From: Cunninghamia lanceolata
Lineage: Eukaryota > Streptophyta > Pinopsida > Cupressales > Cupressaceae
Direction of reading: 5' to 3'
DNA: 64,000 bases
Assembly (NCBI GenBank): GCA_027924645.1
Contig: BSBN01000334.1
Location: 3,782,001 to 3,846,000 of the forward strand
Part shown: piece after piece, positions 21,581 to 32,599 of the stretch
Layout of the letters: each line of letters opens with the position of its first letter
Position numbering within the stretch: position 1 is the first letter of the stretch
Notes under the pieces: generated by a model
Told to the model about the DNA's origin: nothing
Database searches by the model: none
The model's input: only the letters and a program-made list of their open reading frames with translations
Made by a program: the position numbers and the translations under genes

Positions 21581-24500
21581 CTAGGTCTTTGCTTTGATAA
21601 TAGCATGTTTATGTGCTTGGTATTCAGTTCCGATGCTATCCAGTTTATTCCTTCTATTGTGTAATGTCTCATTATATTTTTCTATTTTCACCTTGGTCCT
21701 CACCAGTCTATCCATGATTTCTTCTGTCATTTGGCCTAGTGGATCATTAGCAACAAATTGGAAGTTATTATGTAGAGCTTGGATTGCAAACTCCTCATCT
21801 TGATTTTCTACCTTTCCTTCCACTTTTCCTTCCAACGTTTCCAAAATTTCTGCCTCAAAAGACATCATATCATGTAATTTTATGCTGATTTCTCTCAACT
21901 TATTGTTGCATCTTTTGAGTATATCACATTCAAATTGAATGTCCTTATACCATATATCTATCAATAATGCATTGTTATTATTCAACACCTGCTTGTTGAT
22001 GAGCAATTGAGGATTTATCCTCCTTATTTCTCCTAGGACATCCAATATCTTCTCCAATTGGAAAGACCTTTTACCTGTCTCCATTTGCAGCTTGTCTACC
22101 TTTTTCTTGGAACCACTAAGAGAACTCCACCTCTTCAAACAGGCCTTTACCACTTCTTCTACTTCATCAAATGTGGAGTACATCCACTTTCTCAATATGG
22201 ATGACTCATGTTTCATGAGATCCAACTTATTTACCTCCTCTTGGGAAATAGCAGTCAATAGGACTGCATGATCAGTGTAATTATCCTCAGAATTAGTCAA
22301 CCTTCCTATATATGCATGCAACTAAGCAATGTGCTCTTTGTGTTGCTTATTTTTCTCCTTTTCTCTCTTAACCTTTTGAATCAAAGAATCTATAATGTCT
22401 TTTCCTTCTTGACCCTCTTGGTCTTCATTAGCAAACCCTAAGTCAACTGTATTAATCTAGAATTCTTCCAGAGTAATTTTACCCTTCTCTTTATCTATAG
22501 TAGGGATTGCTATCTATGTAATCCTTATTCCAATTGTTGGATCTCTCTTAATGGTTGAAGTCATTCTGGCCTTCCTCTTTGGTTTCATCAGGTTTTCTAA
22601 AAACAAAGTGGACACATCAAATTCCTGAATCTCAAAATCAACCTCTATGTTGACTTCCTTTTCCAACCATCGAGGTACCTAATCATGTTTCTTAGCATCA
22701 TCATGATGTTCACCTTGATCTCCTGTATCCATCAGTATATGTGATGGAGAAGGTGATTTTCTTGTTTCTTCCTCATGATGCTCATACTAGGGGCAATCAT
22801 ATGGTACATCCTCTTGCTGAGGAATTTCCTTTTCTGGAGGAGCATCATCCTAAGGTGGAGATCTTGAGATGCGTCTATATGATGATCATGATGATCATGA
22901 TCCTTCTCCCTTATTACTTCATCCACTTTTAACTTTTCCTCCTGTTGAGGCATATTCATAGTAGTGGATATTGTGGAATCCTCTTTAGGTGCTGGTATTT
23001 GTTCTAAAACCACAATTTGTTCTGCACCTGCATTACTTACTTCCTGAACTTTAGAAGCATGATCTTCTAATACATCTTTCTTATCATCTTTCTTTTCTTG
23101 AACCTCTACTATAACGGGCTTAACTGATGTATCTTGTTGGTGTTGTTGGCTTATTTCTGAAGCATGGCCCTCTGGTTCTGCCATCTTCACTTCTTCCATA
23201 TGTTCTCCTTTATCAGGTGTAGCTGCGGGATGTTCAGGACTTACCTCCTGTCTATATGTCAAATCCATTACTGCAGGACTTGTCACCTGTTTAACTAATA
23301 TGTCTAGCCCGATTTCTTGAGCTATCTTCTCTGGACTCTTTTCCTTTTCAGATTCCACTTGCTTCATCTCCTCTAATATTGTTTGAACTAATGGAGTCCC
23401 ATGAGGAGTCATGTGCGCACCTGTAGCAAGGGTTTCCATTCTTTGTGAAGCTACATCCTTCACTACCTCATCATCAAATAAATTAACTGTTTCATCCAGC
23501 GAGACAATGCCACCTTTGAATATCTTGGAGGTTTCTTTTCTTTGTTCTTCTGCAAGTTCAGCCTTGAACTTCACAATGGTAGGAAGTGGAACATTGTGTT
23601 GAAATTCCTTATGTAAAACTTTACTACCTGCCCCTTTCAACATTATAGGGGATTGCTTTATCTCACCCCTCATGGAGGTTCTCAGTTTCTTAAGTGTGGT
23701 AGCTACCACCACCTGTGGAGCTTTTCTTTTCCTTTTGAATAATAAAGGGGCCTCCTCTTACTCAGGCTCTTCCTCCAGGGAAATATCTTCTTCTATTTGT
23801 TTTTGTGAGGATTGACCCTCTTCTTGGGTCTCAACAGTTTCTGTAACCAACCCTTGAAACTTTTTGGCCTTTTATTTATCTACCTGTGGTGGTGATGCTG
23901 ATCCTGATCCTAATGTTGTTACATCCTCAGCTGGAAACACTACTTTTTCAATAATCACCCCTTTAGGTTCATTATCAATTTTCTTACCCCTAGGGGGTCT
24001 TTTACTTTGCTGTTGTTGTGGAGGCATCCTTTCCCCTTTAGATTTCCTTTTTTCAATTATAAAATCATCATATTCCTCATTAGGAATATCTTGTCCTTTT
24101 TTTTTATTGTCTACAGTAATGGCAACACCTTTCTTTTTCAATGCATCAATTTGTTCATCAACCCAAGCTTGGGTTAGGTGTAATGTCCTGGCAATGAAAG
24201 GATCCAAAGATATATCCTCTTGTATGGTCAGGTCAGGCATAGATATTGTATCATTATATATTTCCTTGTCTTCATATTCATCTGCCATTATCCTACCATC
24301 ATCCCTTTTCAACTGCGAAGGAATGGAGATGCAATCAAAGGTTTTGATTTGATTCAGTGTTAACCTTTGGTATCTTCTTCTTTTGGCTTCTGCTTCATCT
24401 TCACAATCAACCCAGAAGTTTTCTAAGTGCCTCTGATGAATAGGTTTCCCTATTATTTTCTATACCCTCCCATAAGGATCATATGGCCTTACTAATGGGA

Positions 24501-25728
24501 ATGGCTGCAATTGCATTTTATTCAAACTAACCATGACTTTATTGATATTTTCTGAATCTGGGCACATATACCAACCAATGGTTATTAGAAACAAAATTGG
24601 TGGTATTTTATGAGCATCCTTGTATGCCTTCAGTATTGTGGAGCTCTGCCTTATAAATTCCATTAATACCATTGCATCAGTGGGGTATCTTAGCAGCATG
24701 AGGGGTTGTCCTTCAAAGCCCTCAATTCTCATGTAAGAAAATGTTGCAAATTGGATGTACCAGGCTCCATGCCTGTAGATTATTTCTTGAGCCTCCATGC
24801 TCAATCTTTTTGTCTGGTCCTCCTCCATGGTCCTCACCAGATGCATAGAGAATGCATCATTTACCAATTTGTAATCCTGGAGGTAATTAACTCTCTACAA
24901 CTGGGGATGATGATCCCAAATATGAGCATCATTGGTGGTTCCACCAATCTTTCCAACCATTGTTAATGCATCAAATGTGCCTTTGTAAGTACAGGAGTAG
25001 ACAATGTAGGATGTAATGTAAAAGGAACATTTTGAACCTCCTAGGTTCGTCAGCTGCTCATGTAGAGCATCACTTATCAATTGGCCCCATAGTGGCTTAG
25101 TGTCTACATATATGCACATCATGATGACACCGTACATCTAGTCTTTAAAACTACCAGCATCAAGCTGGCCTATATCCCTGCTAAGTAATGCAATCATATA
25201 TTGATACTCTTCGTCAAAATCATACTTATATAAGTGCACAGGAAGTTTAGCCACTGCAGGATATGTACTGTTCTTAGCCCTCCACTGATACATGTTCTTT
25301 CTTGCTTTCTTCTTATTATTTTCATATTCAACTTTAGATTTCTTCAAATCTATGCTGTTAACCTTCCTGCCCAATGGCAATCCAAATGTCTTGGAAAGAC
25401 CCTTGATGGATAGGTCTGCATATATTCTCCCATGTTTCACCACATGTCTTGTTTGTGGATTGTAGTTTTGTGCACACTCAATAACTAGCTCCGGAGACTC
25501 CATGGAGTATGGAAAACCAGCCGCATTCCACATTCCTAACATGAACACTGCATCCAATAGGGTGCTTCTATTCTTTTCATCATTCATTTTGGCAGACCAG
25601 GCCTCTAAATCAGTACTTCCTTAATGCGTATCTATTATGGCACCATACTTGAAGAAGATTCCTTTAGGAGATGCGAACATGGGCCTGCTGAATTCAGCCT
25701 CACACTTAGCTAACCTCTTGTCAACCAT
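21581..25728 (-). pseudogene. Large antisense ORF of the Tat/Athila-type element
   Basis: Transcribed opposite to gag-pol. ATG at 25726-25728. A single minus frame runs to about 22860 with isolated stops at about 25623, 25138, 24892, 24457 and 23869. A frameshift near 22860 then leads to the final frame ending at 21581. About 1380 codons. Residues 1-430 look globular (FFKYGAIIDTH, MWNAAGFPYSMESPELVIE, LSKTFGLPLGR, YITSYIVYSCTYKG, EIIYRHGAWYIQFATFSYM). Then comes a basic RKSKGER...KRPPRGKK tract near 24010-24075 that could be a nuclear signal. A long acidic Glu/Pro/Val-rich linker occupies about 23700-22870, and a charged helical C-terminus runs 22321-21581. No known enzyme motif. Antisense ORFs at this place are a recorded trait of Tat-lineage elements, with unknown function. 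The plus-strand ORF at 23864-24352 is its shadow. Confidence 0.7.
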
Positions 25729-27115
25729 GGGTATCTGTAATTAACAAGATTTGTCTTACAATGGATATTCACAAGCATGCACATAACAATTTATCTCTAC
25801 TAACATCATGAATACTATACTTATTCAGCATTTACTTATCATGGGATGTATAAACAAGAACCTGCAACATCATACCTGACTATGCAAAAGCAACAGGATG
25901 AGGGTTTCAATTACTTACCTGGTTATGCAAATCCCTTTGATTATACCAACGATTTTCTAAGAATACTTTTAATTCTGGTGATAATCTCATGCTTCTTCCT
26001 ACCTGTAAGCTCTGTTCATCCAAGTATCACCTGTACAAGGGTTTGGAAAGCTAGCGCTCTGTAAAAATGATTTTATCACCAAGTAAGTGTAAAAATGACA
26101 ATTGAATTTACCTTTTAACTTTGCAATTAGGGCGAAATTAGGGCAAATCCTGACGTATTAGATTTTAATCATTGATTTTTCATGGAAACTCAGGATTTCA
26201 CTAGGTGTGTCATTGGGTTCTGTGGTCAGCGGGAACTACCTACCACATCTGCATGCATTAAATGTCAATGGTGGCAACAAGAGCTGGGTAATATCCTTAT
26301 GATAGGATATATTCGAATACATGATAGTATTTGGATATCGGGGTGATATTTTCAAATATCATCCCGAGTGTAATGTGATCATCCTCCTTGAGAGGAAAAA
26401 CTATCTTAACAAGATCAGGCAATGAACGCACCCTTAGGTCGTGTTTTATACATCAGGAGGATATTTCAATATATTGGGTGATGTTACAAAAATGATGATG
26501 ATCGGATAAACTATAACCTCTCTCTCAGAAAATTGGGATGACGTCATCTAGATGTTGGCTCAATATATTGCTATGGCATCATGACGTCATCATCATGTTA
26601 TGCGAGAAGGATCATGTTTAGGAAATATGCCCCCGAGAGGTAAAAAATGATGATTATGTCATCATCATGTTTGTTTCTTTATTTATCAGACTTGAATGAC
26701 ATCATCAGGATAATGGCTTAGGGCGATATTTTGCGGTAGGAGGATATTGAGAAATATCAAGTTACATTGAGAAATATGACCCCCGCGAAATACATAAGGC
26801 TGCTGACGGTTAAAGGTCACTATCACCTAAAATTGAATTCTGAACATTTGGACCACATGATTTATCAGGTGATAAATTAGATCCAGATGACCTTCTGTAA
26901 TATGAATGATGTTAAGAAATATGATCCTCCCCCTGTGAATATCAGGTTTAACAAGGATTTTGACCATTCATAACTATCACATCCTAATGAATATCAGGGT
27001 GATGTAAAAGGCAAACCTACATGAAATTTGATGCTCTTTCTAAATATGAGGTTACTGGAATGAAATATGAATTTTGACAAAATGACCTCATGATGATGAC
27101 TTACCCAGCCTCTCC
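25729..27115. other. Spacer between divergent extra ORFs, rich in short inverted repeats
   Basis: No coding domain recognised. It separates the start of the antisense ORF from a plus-strand ORF and is the logical place for their promoters. Seen: hairpins at 26291-26310 (ATATCCT/AGGATAT) and 26340-26365 (12 pairs, one G-T), GACGTCATCATCATG at 26583, and repeated 'aaatatgaccccc'-like units near 26357, 26622, 26775 and 26917. Some 14-mers are shared with the LTRs of the element at 48687-53622, so part may be a decayed LTR. Confidence 0.4.
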
Positions 27116-27937
27116 ATGCATGATGATCTACATGACTCACTTTTACCAAACTGCCAGGAAGTACAGAACAAACCAAGCCAAAAGTTGGGTCCCTGTTTTG
27201 TCAAGTCAAAACGGGGCATGTTGTGTAACCACACAACAGGTTTCTATGTTGATGATATGACTTTCATTATTAACTATTTTGCAGGGGAGTGTCAGTTCAA
27301 AGCATTCATGTCACTAATGAGAAATCATCAGATTTGGAATGAGAGAATGGAGGCATATCTCAAGAAGGATGCAGAAATAGGTCTTTTCATAGAAAAGAAT
27401 GTCCAAACCCCCATGCTTTTAAGGTCCAATTCAGAGCATATGTCTACCACCCAAAAAGTAAGACAAAATTCTTTTGCCATTATATCTAAAGCACCTTTAA
27501 AAATGTTCTATTGATTTCGGTCTCTTCATGAACAGTTCATCCAATCAAGTACTTTCAGTGGCAAAGAAGAGGTGGAACCTCTTAACTTCAGAGAAGAAAA
27601 TGAGAGGAGTGGTTTACCCTACCAATGTAAGGTTGTTTATGAGGAAGGATAGGTTAATATCCAAAATGATGGATAATTACCAATAGGAATGGATAGGTGC
27701 CTGGTTTAGACCCCCTCTCATGATTGAGCCACTAACTATCTGGGTTGAGCAAATGGAAGATGATAAATTATAGGAGTGGATGAAGCAAGATAATCAATAT
27801 AGGGGAAATGGTAATACAGACCACACCACTTGGACTACCTATGCATAGGACTACAGCTTGACTGATAGGATATTCCACCAGAATAATTCTAGATTGTGAG
27901 AAGTAGGAGGACCTGCTAATCCTTAAGTATGGGGGGA
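27116..27937 (+). pseudogene. Plus-strand extra ORF before the 3' LTR of the Tat/Athila-type element
   Basis: Unrecognised. The first open frame is 27116-27514 (FYVDDMTFIINYFAGECQF, MRNHQIWNERMEAYLKKDAEIG). A shift near 27515 continues in another frame with single TAG stops (RRWNLLTSEKKMRGVVYPTN, FRPPLMIEPLTIWVEQMEDDKL, WTTYA.DYSLTDRIFH) almost to the polypurine tract. Four of the later stops are TAG in contexts where glutamine or tryptophan codons are plausible. There is no transmembrane segment of the kind expected for an env-like protein. It is in the same orientation as gag-pol. Confidence 0.5.
27925..27937 (+). promoter_or_regulatory. Polypurine tract of the Tat/Athila-type element
   Basis: AAGTATGGGGGGA ends immediately before TGATGAGTGCC of the 3' LTR. 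Confidence 0.8.
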
Positions 27938-29300
27938 TGATGAGTGCCAGGTAGCACACATGAAATACACCTTTTTACCCCTCTTTTTCTCCCTTCTTAT
28001 TCCATTGTCTTGATGACTGCACCAAAATAAGCTAACAAGATTGTTCTAATGATGATTAATAAGAGATGAATTACTTAGAATCATGATTTCTGATTGAAGG
28101 ACTAATATACATTGAATTGATGGAAATGTGCAGAAATCTTCTCTTTTTGAATCAACAGGTGTAGGTATTTGCATAGACAATTTTGTGCATCTCTAGAGGT
28201 AGTCCTAATGATCTCCAGAGCTGACATCAAAATGCCACGACTGGTCTCCAATGTTTCCAATTTGAATGGAGAGATTTTGGGATAAGGGGGTGAACCATCT
28301 CTAGAGCTAGACTGAAGTCACAAGCATCTCCAGAGCTGAACAAGAAGGTCACAAACATATCTCTAGAGCTACAGACAGAAACATACATCTCCAATGCCTC
28401 TTTAGAATAGTATAGATTTCCAACACAACTATCAGTCAAACACCTCCAGTAGTGATCGGGATGCTCCTAATGTTACTCAAGTCATCACCTGAGTGATTGA
28501 GGGCAGACCATAGTTAACTGCTGGAAGTTTTATCTCTTTTTGATTTTGCATGAGTTATTGATAAACTGATTTAAATACTTATATTTTAGGGCCTCGTTGC
28601 CCAAGTGTATTTAAAAACTAAGACTCAGATTTAGTATGGATTGTTGTTCCACTAAATCTATTTTCATTGCATGGATATTCATTCTATAGTTAGACTATTA
28701 GTAGAATAAAGAGATTGATGTTATCTCTTAGATGAACTAGTAGATAGGGTAAGTGATATCTCATCACAGATTTAGATATAAGCTTACAAAAGTAGCAGTA
28801 GAGAGGAGCGATTATTTTTTTGATTTTTGTAATCTTATTTTGACATAAATAATTTATGAATAGATGGAATTGGACTGGAATTGAGTTATGATCTTATCTT
28901 CATGTGCTAATTCTTTACTTTGGTCTTTAGCCCCAAGGGTGTGGATCAAGGGCCCACTCTCACCACTAAGGCATAAGGCTAGTATTGTTGTTTTCGTTAT
29001 TTCAAATTCTATTTAAAGAGATAGTTATTGTTTTCATAGATAAATGCATGTTTCAGTTGAAAGGAATAATATAGATTTATTTCAAGCAATTCATTGTTCA
29101 GTTTTGTTTTCAGCATTTTTGGAATTCATTTTATAGTAGATTGATCAGTAATATTAGTTTCTTTAAAGCAGTAAAGGTCATTAGAGTTAGTTAGATAAAA
29201 CTAGCAATTATAGGATTCCTATTTGCAGATAGCCAAGGACACAACCCTGGATTTGACAAAAGAAATATAATTAAATGATGAGGTACAATGACCCTTGTCA
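27938..29300 (+). repeat. 3' LTR of the Tat/Athila-type element
   Basis: TGATGAGTGCC to CCCTTGTCA, 1363 bp, matching 5796-7161. It contains five to six dispersed ATCTC-Y-R-GAGCT units between 28187 and 28400 and is followed by AAGTG at 29301-29305. Confidence 0.92.
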
Positions 29301-29305
29301 AAGTG
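29301..29305. repeat. Target-site duplication AAGTG, right copy
   Basis: Perfect match to 5791-5795. The disrupted Gypsy pol continues directly after it. Confidence 0.92.
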
Positions 29306-30380
29306 GTTAGACCACCTTATATAGGATGGTTTATTATTTAAAGGAGTACAACTTTGTGTACCCAAGTGTTCCATGAGGGAGAATTTCATCAATGAAAAAC
29401 ATTGTGGGAGTATGGAAGTTCATTTTGGGCTTGATAAGACATTAGAGAAGCTAAGAAGGCACTATTTTTGGCCAAAGATGAAAATAGATGTAAGAAAGTT
29501 TGTGGAGAGGTGTACTATATGTCAAATAGAAAAATGGAGTAGCACTAATGTAGGACTATACCAGCCTTCACCCATTCACAATAGGCCTTGGAAATCCATC
29601 AGTATGGACTTTGTCATGGGTTTGTCAAAGACACAATGGAGTTTGGATTTAGTTTATGTTGTTGTGGATAGGTTTTCCAAGATGGCTCACTTCATTCCTT
29701 GCAAAACTACAAGTGATGCTTCATATGTTGTAGGTTTATTTTTCAAAGAGGTTGTTAGACTTCATGGATTAGCATTGAGCATAGTCTTTGATAGAGATTG
29801 CAAATTTCTAGGACACTTTTGGAGGACATTGTGGCAAAATCTTGGTTCAAATCTTAGTTTTAGCTTAGCCTACCACCCTCAGACAATTGGGAAAACTGAA
29901 GTGTTCAATAGGATCTTAGATAATTTTCTAAGATGCCTTTCAAAGGATCATCCTAAACAATGGGATATTGTGTTACCCCAAGCAGAGTTTGCTTATAATG
30001 ACTTAGTGAATAGGAGCATTGGCAAGAGTCCATTTCAAGTGGTTTATGGCATGTAGCCAAGAGGAGCGTGTGAACTAGAAAATATTAGTGGTATGGAGAA
30101 CAAAAGTGTAGAGGGTGAACAATTTGCCATTACCATGCAAGAGATACATCAACAAGTGAAACAACAACTCCAAGCTAGTGTGGCAAAGTACAAACAAAAG
30201 GTAAATTTGAAGAGAAGAGAAGTTAGTTTTAAGGATGGAGATCTTGTCCTAGCACATCTAAGGAAGAAAAGGTTTCCCAAAGGTGAGTATACTAAATTGA
30301 AGATGAAGAAGATAGGTCCTTGTAGGATTGTTAAGAAGTTTTCCAACAATGCCATGAGATTGCCTTACATAGTGGAGTAA
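29306..30380 (+). pseudogene. Gypsy integrase (outer chromodomain element)
   Basis: Inserts element DNA into the chromosome. One frame covers the domain with stops at about 29322 and 30053. The H2C2 zinc finger is visible (VHFGLDKTLEKLRRHYFW, then CTICQ at about 29512). The catalytic core includes SMDFVMGLSK, VVDRFSKMAHFIPC, VFDRDCKFLGHFW and the third acidic residue in TIGKTEVFNRILDNF, so the D,D,E triad is still present. The C-terminal GPY/F-like block is RFPKGEYTKLKMKKIGPCRI near 30270-30330. It follows the AAGTG duplication and continues the pol frame broken at 5795. The stops show it is no longer functional. Confidence 0.9.
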
Positions 30381-30685
30381 GCATATCAACAATTTTCAAT
30401 GTTGCTGACTTATACCCTTTCAAAGGAGATACAAATGCAGATGAAGGCATAGGTATATAGTTCATATCAGTTGTTGATTGGATAGAGGACCTAACATATA
30501 CAAAACCAACTGAGTTAGAGTGTATTCTTGACCCCAAGGAGAGCAAGAAGACTAGAAGAAAGAAATACTTTCAATATTTGGTCAAGTGGAAGGGGATACC
30601 ATATGAGGATGCCACATGGATGATTGAAGCTGACACCAATAAGCATGGGAGTACTATTGCAAACCTCATCTCAGGTGCAACCTGA
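30381..30685 (+). pseudogene. Chromodomain at the C-terminus of Gypsy integrase
   Basis: In a frame shifted relative to the integrase, ISTIFNVADLYPFKG is followed by DWIEDLTYTKPTELECILDPKE and then the chromodomain core YFQYLVKWKGIPYEDATWM at about 30568-30627, ending at TGA 30683-30685. Chromodomains of this class bind modified histones and steer integration to heterochromatin. They define the chromovirus branch of Ty3/Gypsy. Confidence 0.88.
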
Positions 30686-31039
30686 CTTTCTTTCTCTTTC
30701 CCTTGGGAGTATGATGCAGGAGCATCACTTATATCATGTTTTTAAGGTCATTTTGATTTTAATGGGTCTAGTTGTGTGTTTAGAGGTCTTAGGAGGTCCA
30801 TTGGGATCATGTTCAATGGTGCAGGTGTTGTAAATAGGCCAAGAAATTTGAATTTTTTATTTTCTTGCCAAAACCAAATTTTATTTTCTCTAGGGGTTTT
30901 TGGCTTGTTGGAAGGTTGGGGTTTGTTCCTCATCCTTGGAATGGGTGTGTGAATGCAAATAAGGTCTTCAAAGACCATGAGGGACCATGTAGGGTCTCTT
31001 TGCATGTTTTTTTCAATTCTAGGTTGTGAAATAGGGGCA

Positions 31040-31044
31040 AAAAG
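31040..31044. repeat. Target-site duplication AAAAG, left copy
   Basis: Repeated at 38049-38053 on the far side of the Copia element. Confidence 0.93.
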
Positions 31045-32284
31045 TATTAGACTTAGAGCACACAACTAAGAGGGGGGTGAATCAGTTGTGAAAAAACTTA
31101 CTCTAATTTACAAACTTAAATCCTCTTAGTGATTAGTAGTATATGAAACTTGAAACATAATGCATTCAAATCAAAAGTAGGAATTCATCAACACATAAGA
31201 CACTGAGATTTTGACATAGAAAACCCAGTTAAGGGAACAAACCATGGGGTGATTAACCCAAGAAAGTATTCTCTCTTAGAAGAATAGAAAGAACAAAATG
31301 GCACATGCCAATTAGGGCTCACTACCTGAGTACACTACTCACAAGAGGCTCACTGCCTACAAGAGACACATTGTCTACAAAGAAATAAGTATCACATACA
31401 TGAACGAGAGAATAGCATCTTCACCATGCTTGAATCAGTTCCATTAAGCTCAATACTTCTGCTCTACCTTTCGCTCTCCTCTTCGCTACCACACTCATCT
31501 CCACACAAAGGTGAGATCAAACTGACTTCACAATCCCTTATTTATACAAGGCATCAACTTAGGAATGATCATCTAAGTCGGCAAACATTCATAAGATCAT
31601 CCGCCAGATGCATAACTCATCCGGTTGGCCTATCTCAAGAAGAACACCATCATATAGAATACTCTTCAATTGTGAGCTCCAACTTCAATGAGGACCACCA
31701 ACACAAACTGGACACAATCCAAAGACTTCCAAAAGCTTTCCTGAATCACCAAGAACATCCACACTTTTTCTGCTTACTGAAATCCTTCTCTCCTTCATCT
31801 GGAACCTTAAGAACATAGTCTGTCATAATTCTCACAAAAGAATAGATACTTCTGGACCTTCAAACCATGCACAAATAGAGTTGATATACCACAAAGACTT
31901 CCTTAGCACTCCCTTAAATCTGCAGAATGGGAAACTTCATTTCTGGATCTCACTGGACCTTTCTTGTTACACTCTGTCACCTCTGAACATCTACCAGAAC
32001 CAGTTTTAGTTGAGCGGCCACAACTTCTTCATATCTTCATGCGGACCTCTAAAATCTCTACTAGATCACCTATAGACACATATCTACAAACCCTTTAATT
32101 TGTATCCTCTAATCATCATCCTATCTTGGACTTTTATCTTACAGTCATCACTGTTCTTCATTGTTCCTGATTGCGACTAATTTTCTCAATATCCTCATCT
32201 CATGGCTCATCTAGACCTTTTCATTAATGGAACAAGAGTATGTTGACATCAATGACAACACCAGTTAGGCCCATACTTGTAACA
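31045..32284 (-). repeat. 3' LTR of the minus-strand Copia element
   Basis: Matches 36811-38048. The outer end begins TATTAG where the other LTR has TGTTAG, so one terminal base is mutated. The element-internal end is CTTGTAACA at 32284. Confidence 0.93.
31539..31546 (-). promoter_or_regulatory. TATA box in the 3' LTR of the Copia element
   Basis: TATAAATA on the minus strand, the counterpart of 37303-37310. Confidence 0.55.
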
Positions 32285-32311
32285 ATCTCCCCCTTTGTCA
32301 TTGATGGCAAC
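32242..32311. promoter_or_regulatory. Stem bracketing the polypurine tract of the Copia element
   Basis: GTTGACATCAATGAC (32242-32256, inside the LTR) pairs with GTCATTGATGGCAAC (32297-32311, internal side) at 14 of 15 positions. The polypurine tract and LTR end lie in the loop. The same arrangement occurs at 17148-17225 and 431-512. Confidence 0.55.
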
Positions 32312-32530
32312 ATATGTGAAAAACCATCAAGACAAGAACTTCTCCTTACTGTCACAACTCCCCCTATCAATAGCAACCATTCACATGTTTTCTCTCTCTT
32401 TAGTGCTCCCCCTTTGATCAAAAACTGTTGTTTTTCACATGTCTTCTCTCCCCCTTTGACATCAATGGCAAAGGGCACATACTTGCAATTTCACCATTTT
32501 AGAATCATACTTGCTGCTCCCCCTATGTAG
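32285..32530 (-). other. Polypurine tract and purine-run cluster of the Copia element
   Basis: On the minus strand, AAAGGGGGAGAT abuts the LTR (32285-32296). Further AGGGGGAG-type runs lie near 32362, 32406, 32449 and 32516, and 'cattgatgtcaaaggggg' recurs near 32450-32467. This repeats the layout of 300-457 and 16990-17174. Confidence 0.75.
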
Positions 32531-32599
32531 CAGCTCCCATCAATCCGGATCACAAGATATGACTGTGATATCCACCAGACTGATGCACCTCAGTGTACC

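Larger units (their letters stand above)
5796..29300 (+). mobile_element. Tat/Athila-type Ty3/Gypsy element with extra sense and antisense ORFs
   Basis: Two similar LTRs (5796-7161, 27938-29300), a primer site resembling the tRNA-Asp complement, a polypurine tract and a perfect 5-bp duplication define the element. Order: LTR, gag, protease, RT, [7.36-kb inserted element], RNase H, start of integrase, plus-strand coiled-coil ORF, large minus-strand ORF, spacer, plus-strand ORF, LTR. Without the insertion it is about 16.1 kb. Extra and antisense ORFs between pol and the 3' LTR are known from the Tat lineage. The integrase catalytic core was not found, so this copy, or its lineage, would need help in trans. 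Confidence 0.85.

Noticed and set aside
23864..24352. Plus-strand ORF of 162 codons
   Set aside because: It is the reverse complement of the antisense ORF frame, Ser/Leu/Cys-rich as expected of a shadow.
20513..27115. The antisense ORF as a separate minus-strand element nested in the Tat-type element
   Set aside because: Flanks 20513-21580 and 25729-27115 show no LTR similarity to each other, no primer site and no target duplication.
30149..30355. Minus-strand ORF opposite the Gypsy integrase C-terminus
   Set aside because: Shadow of the integrase frame.
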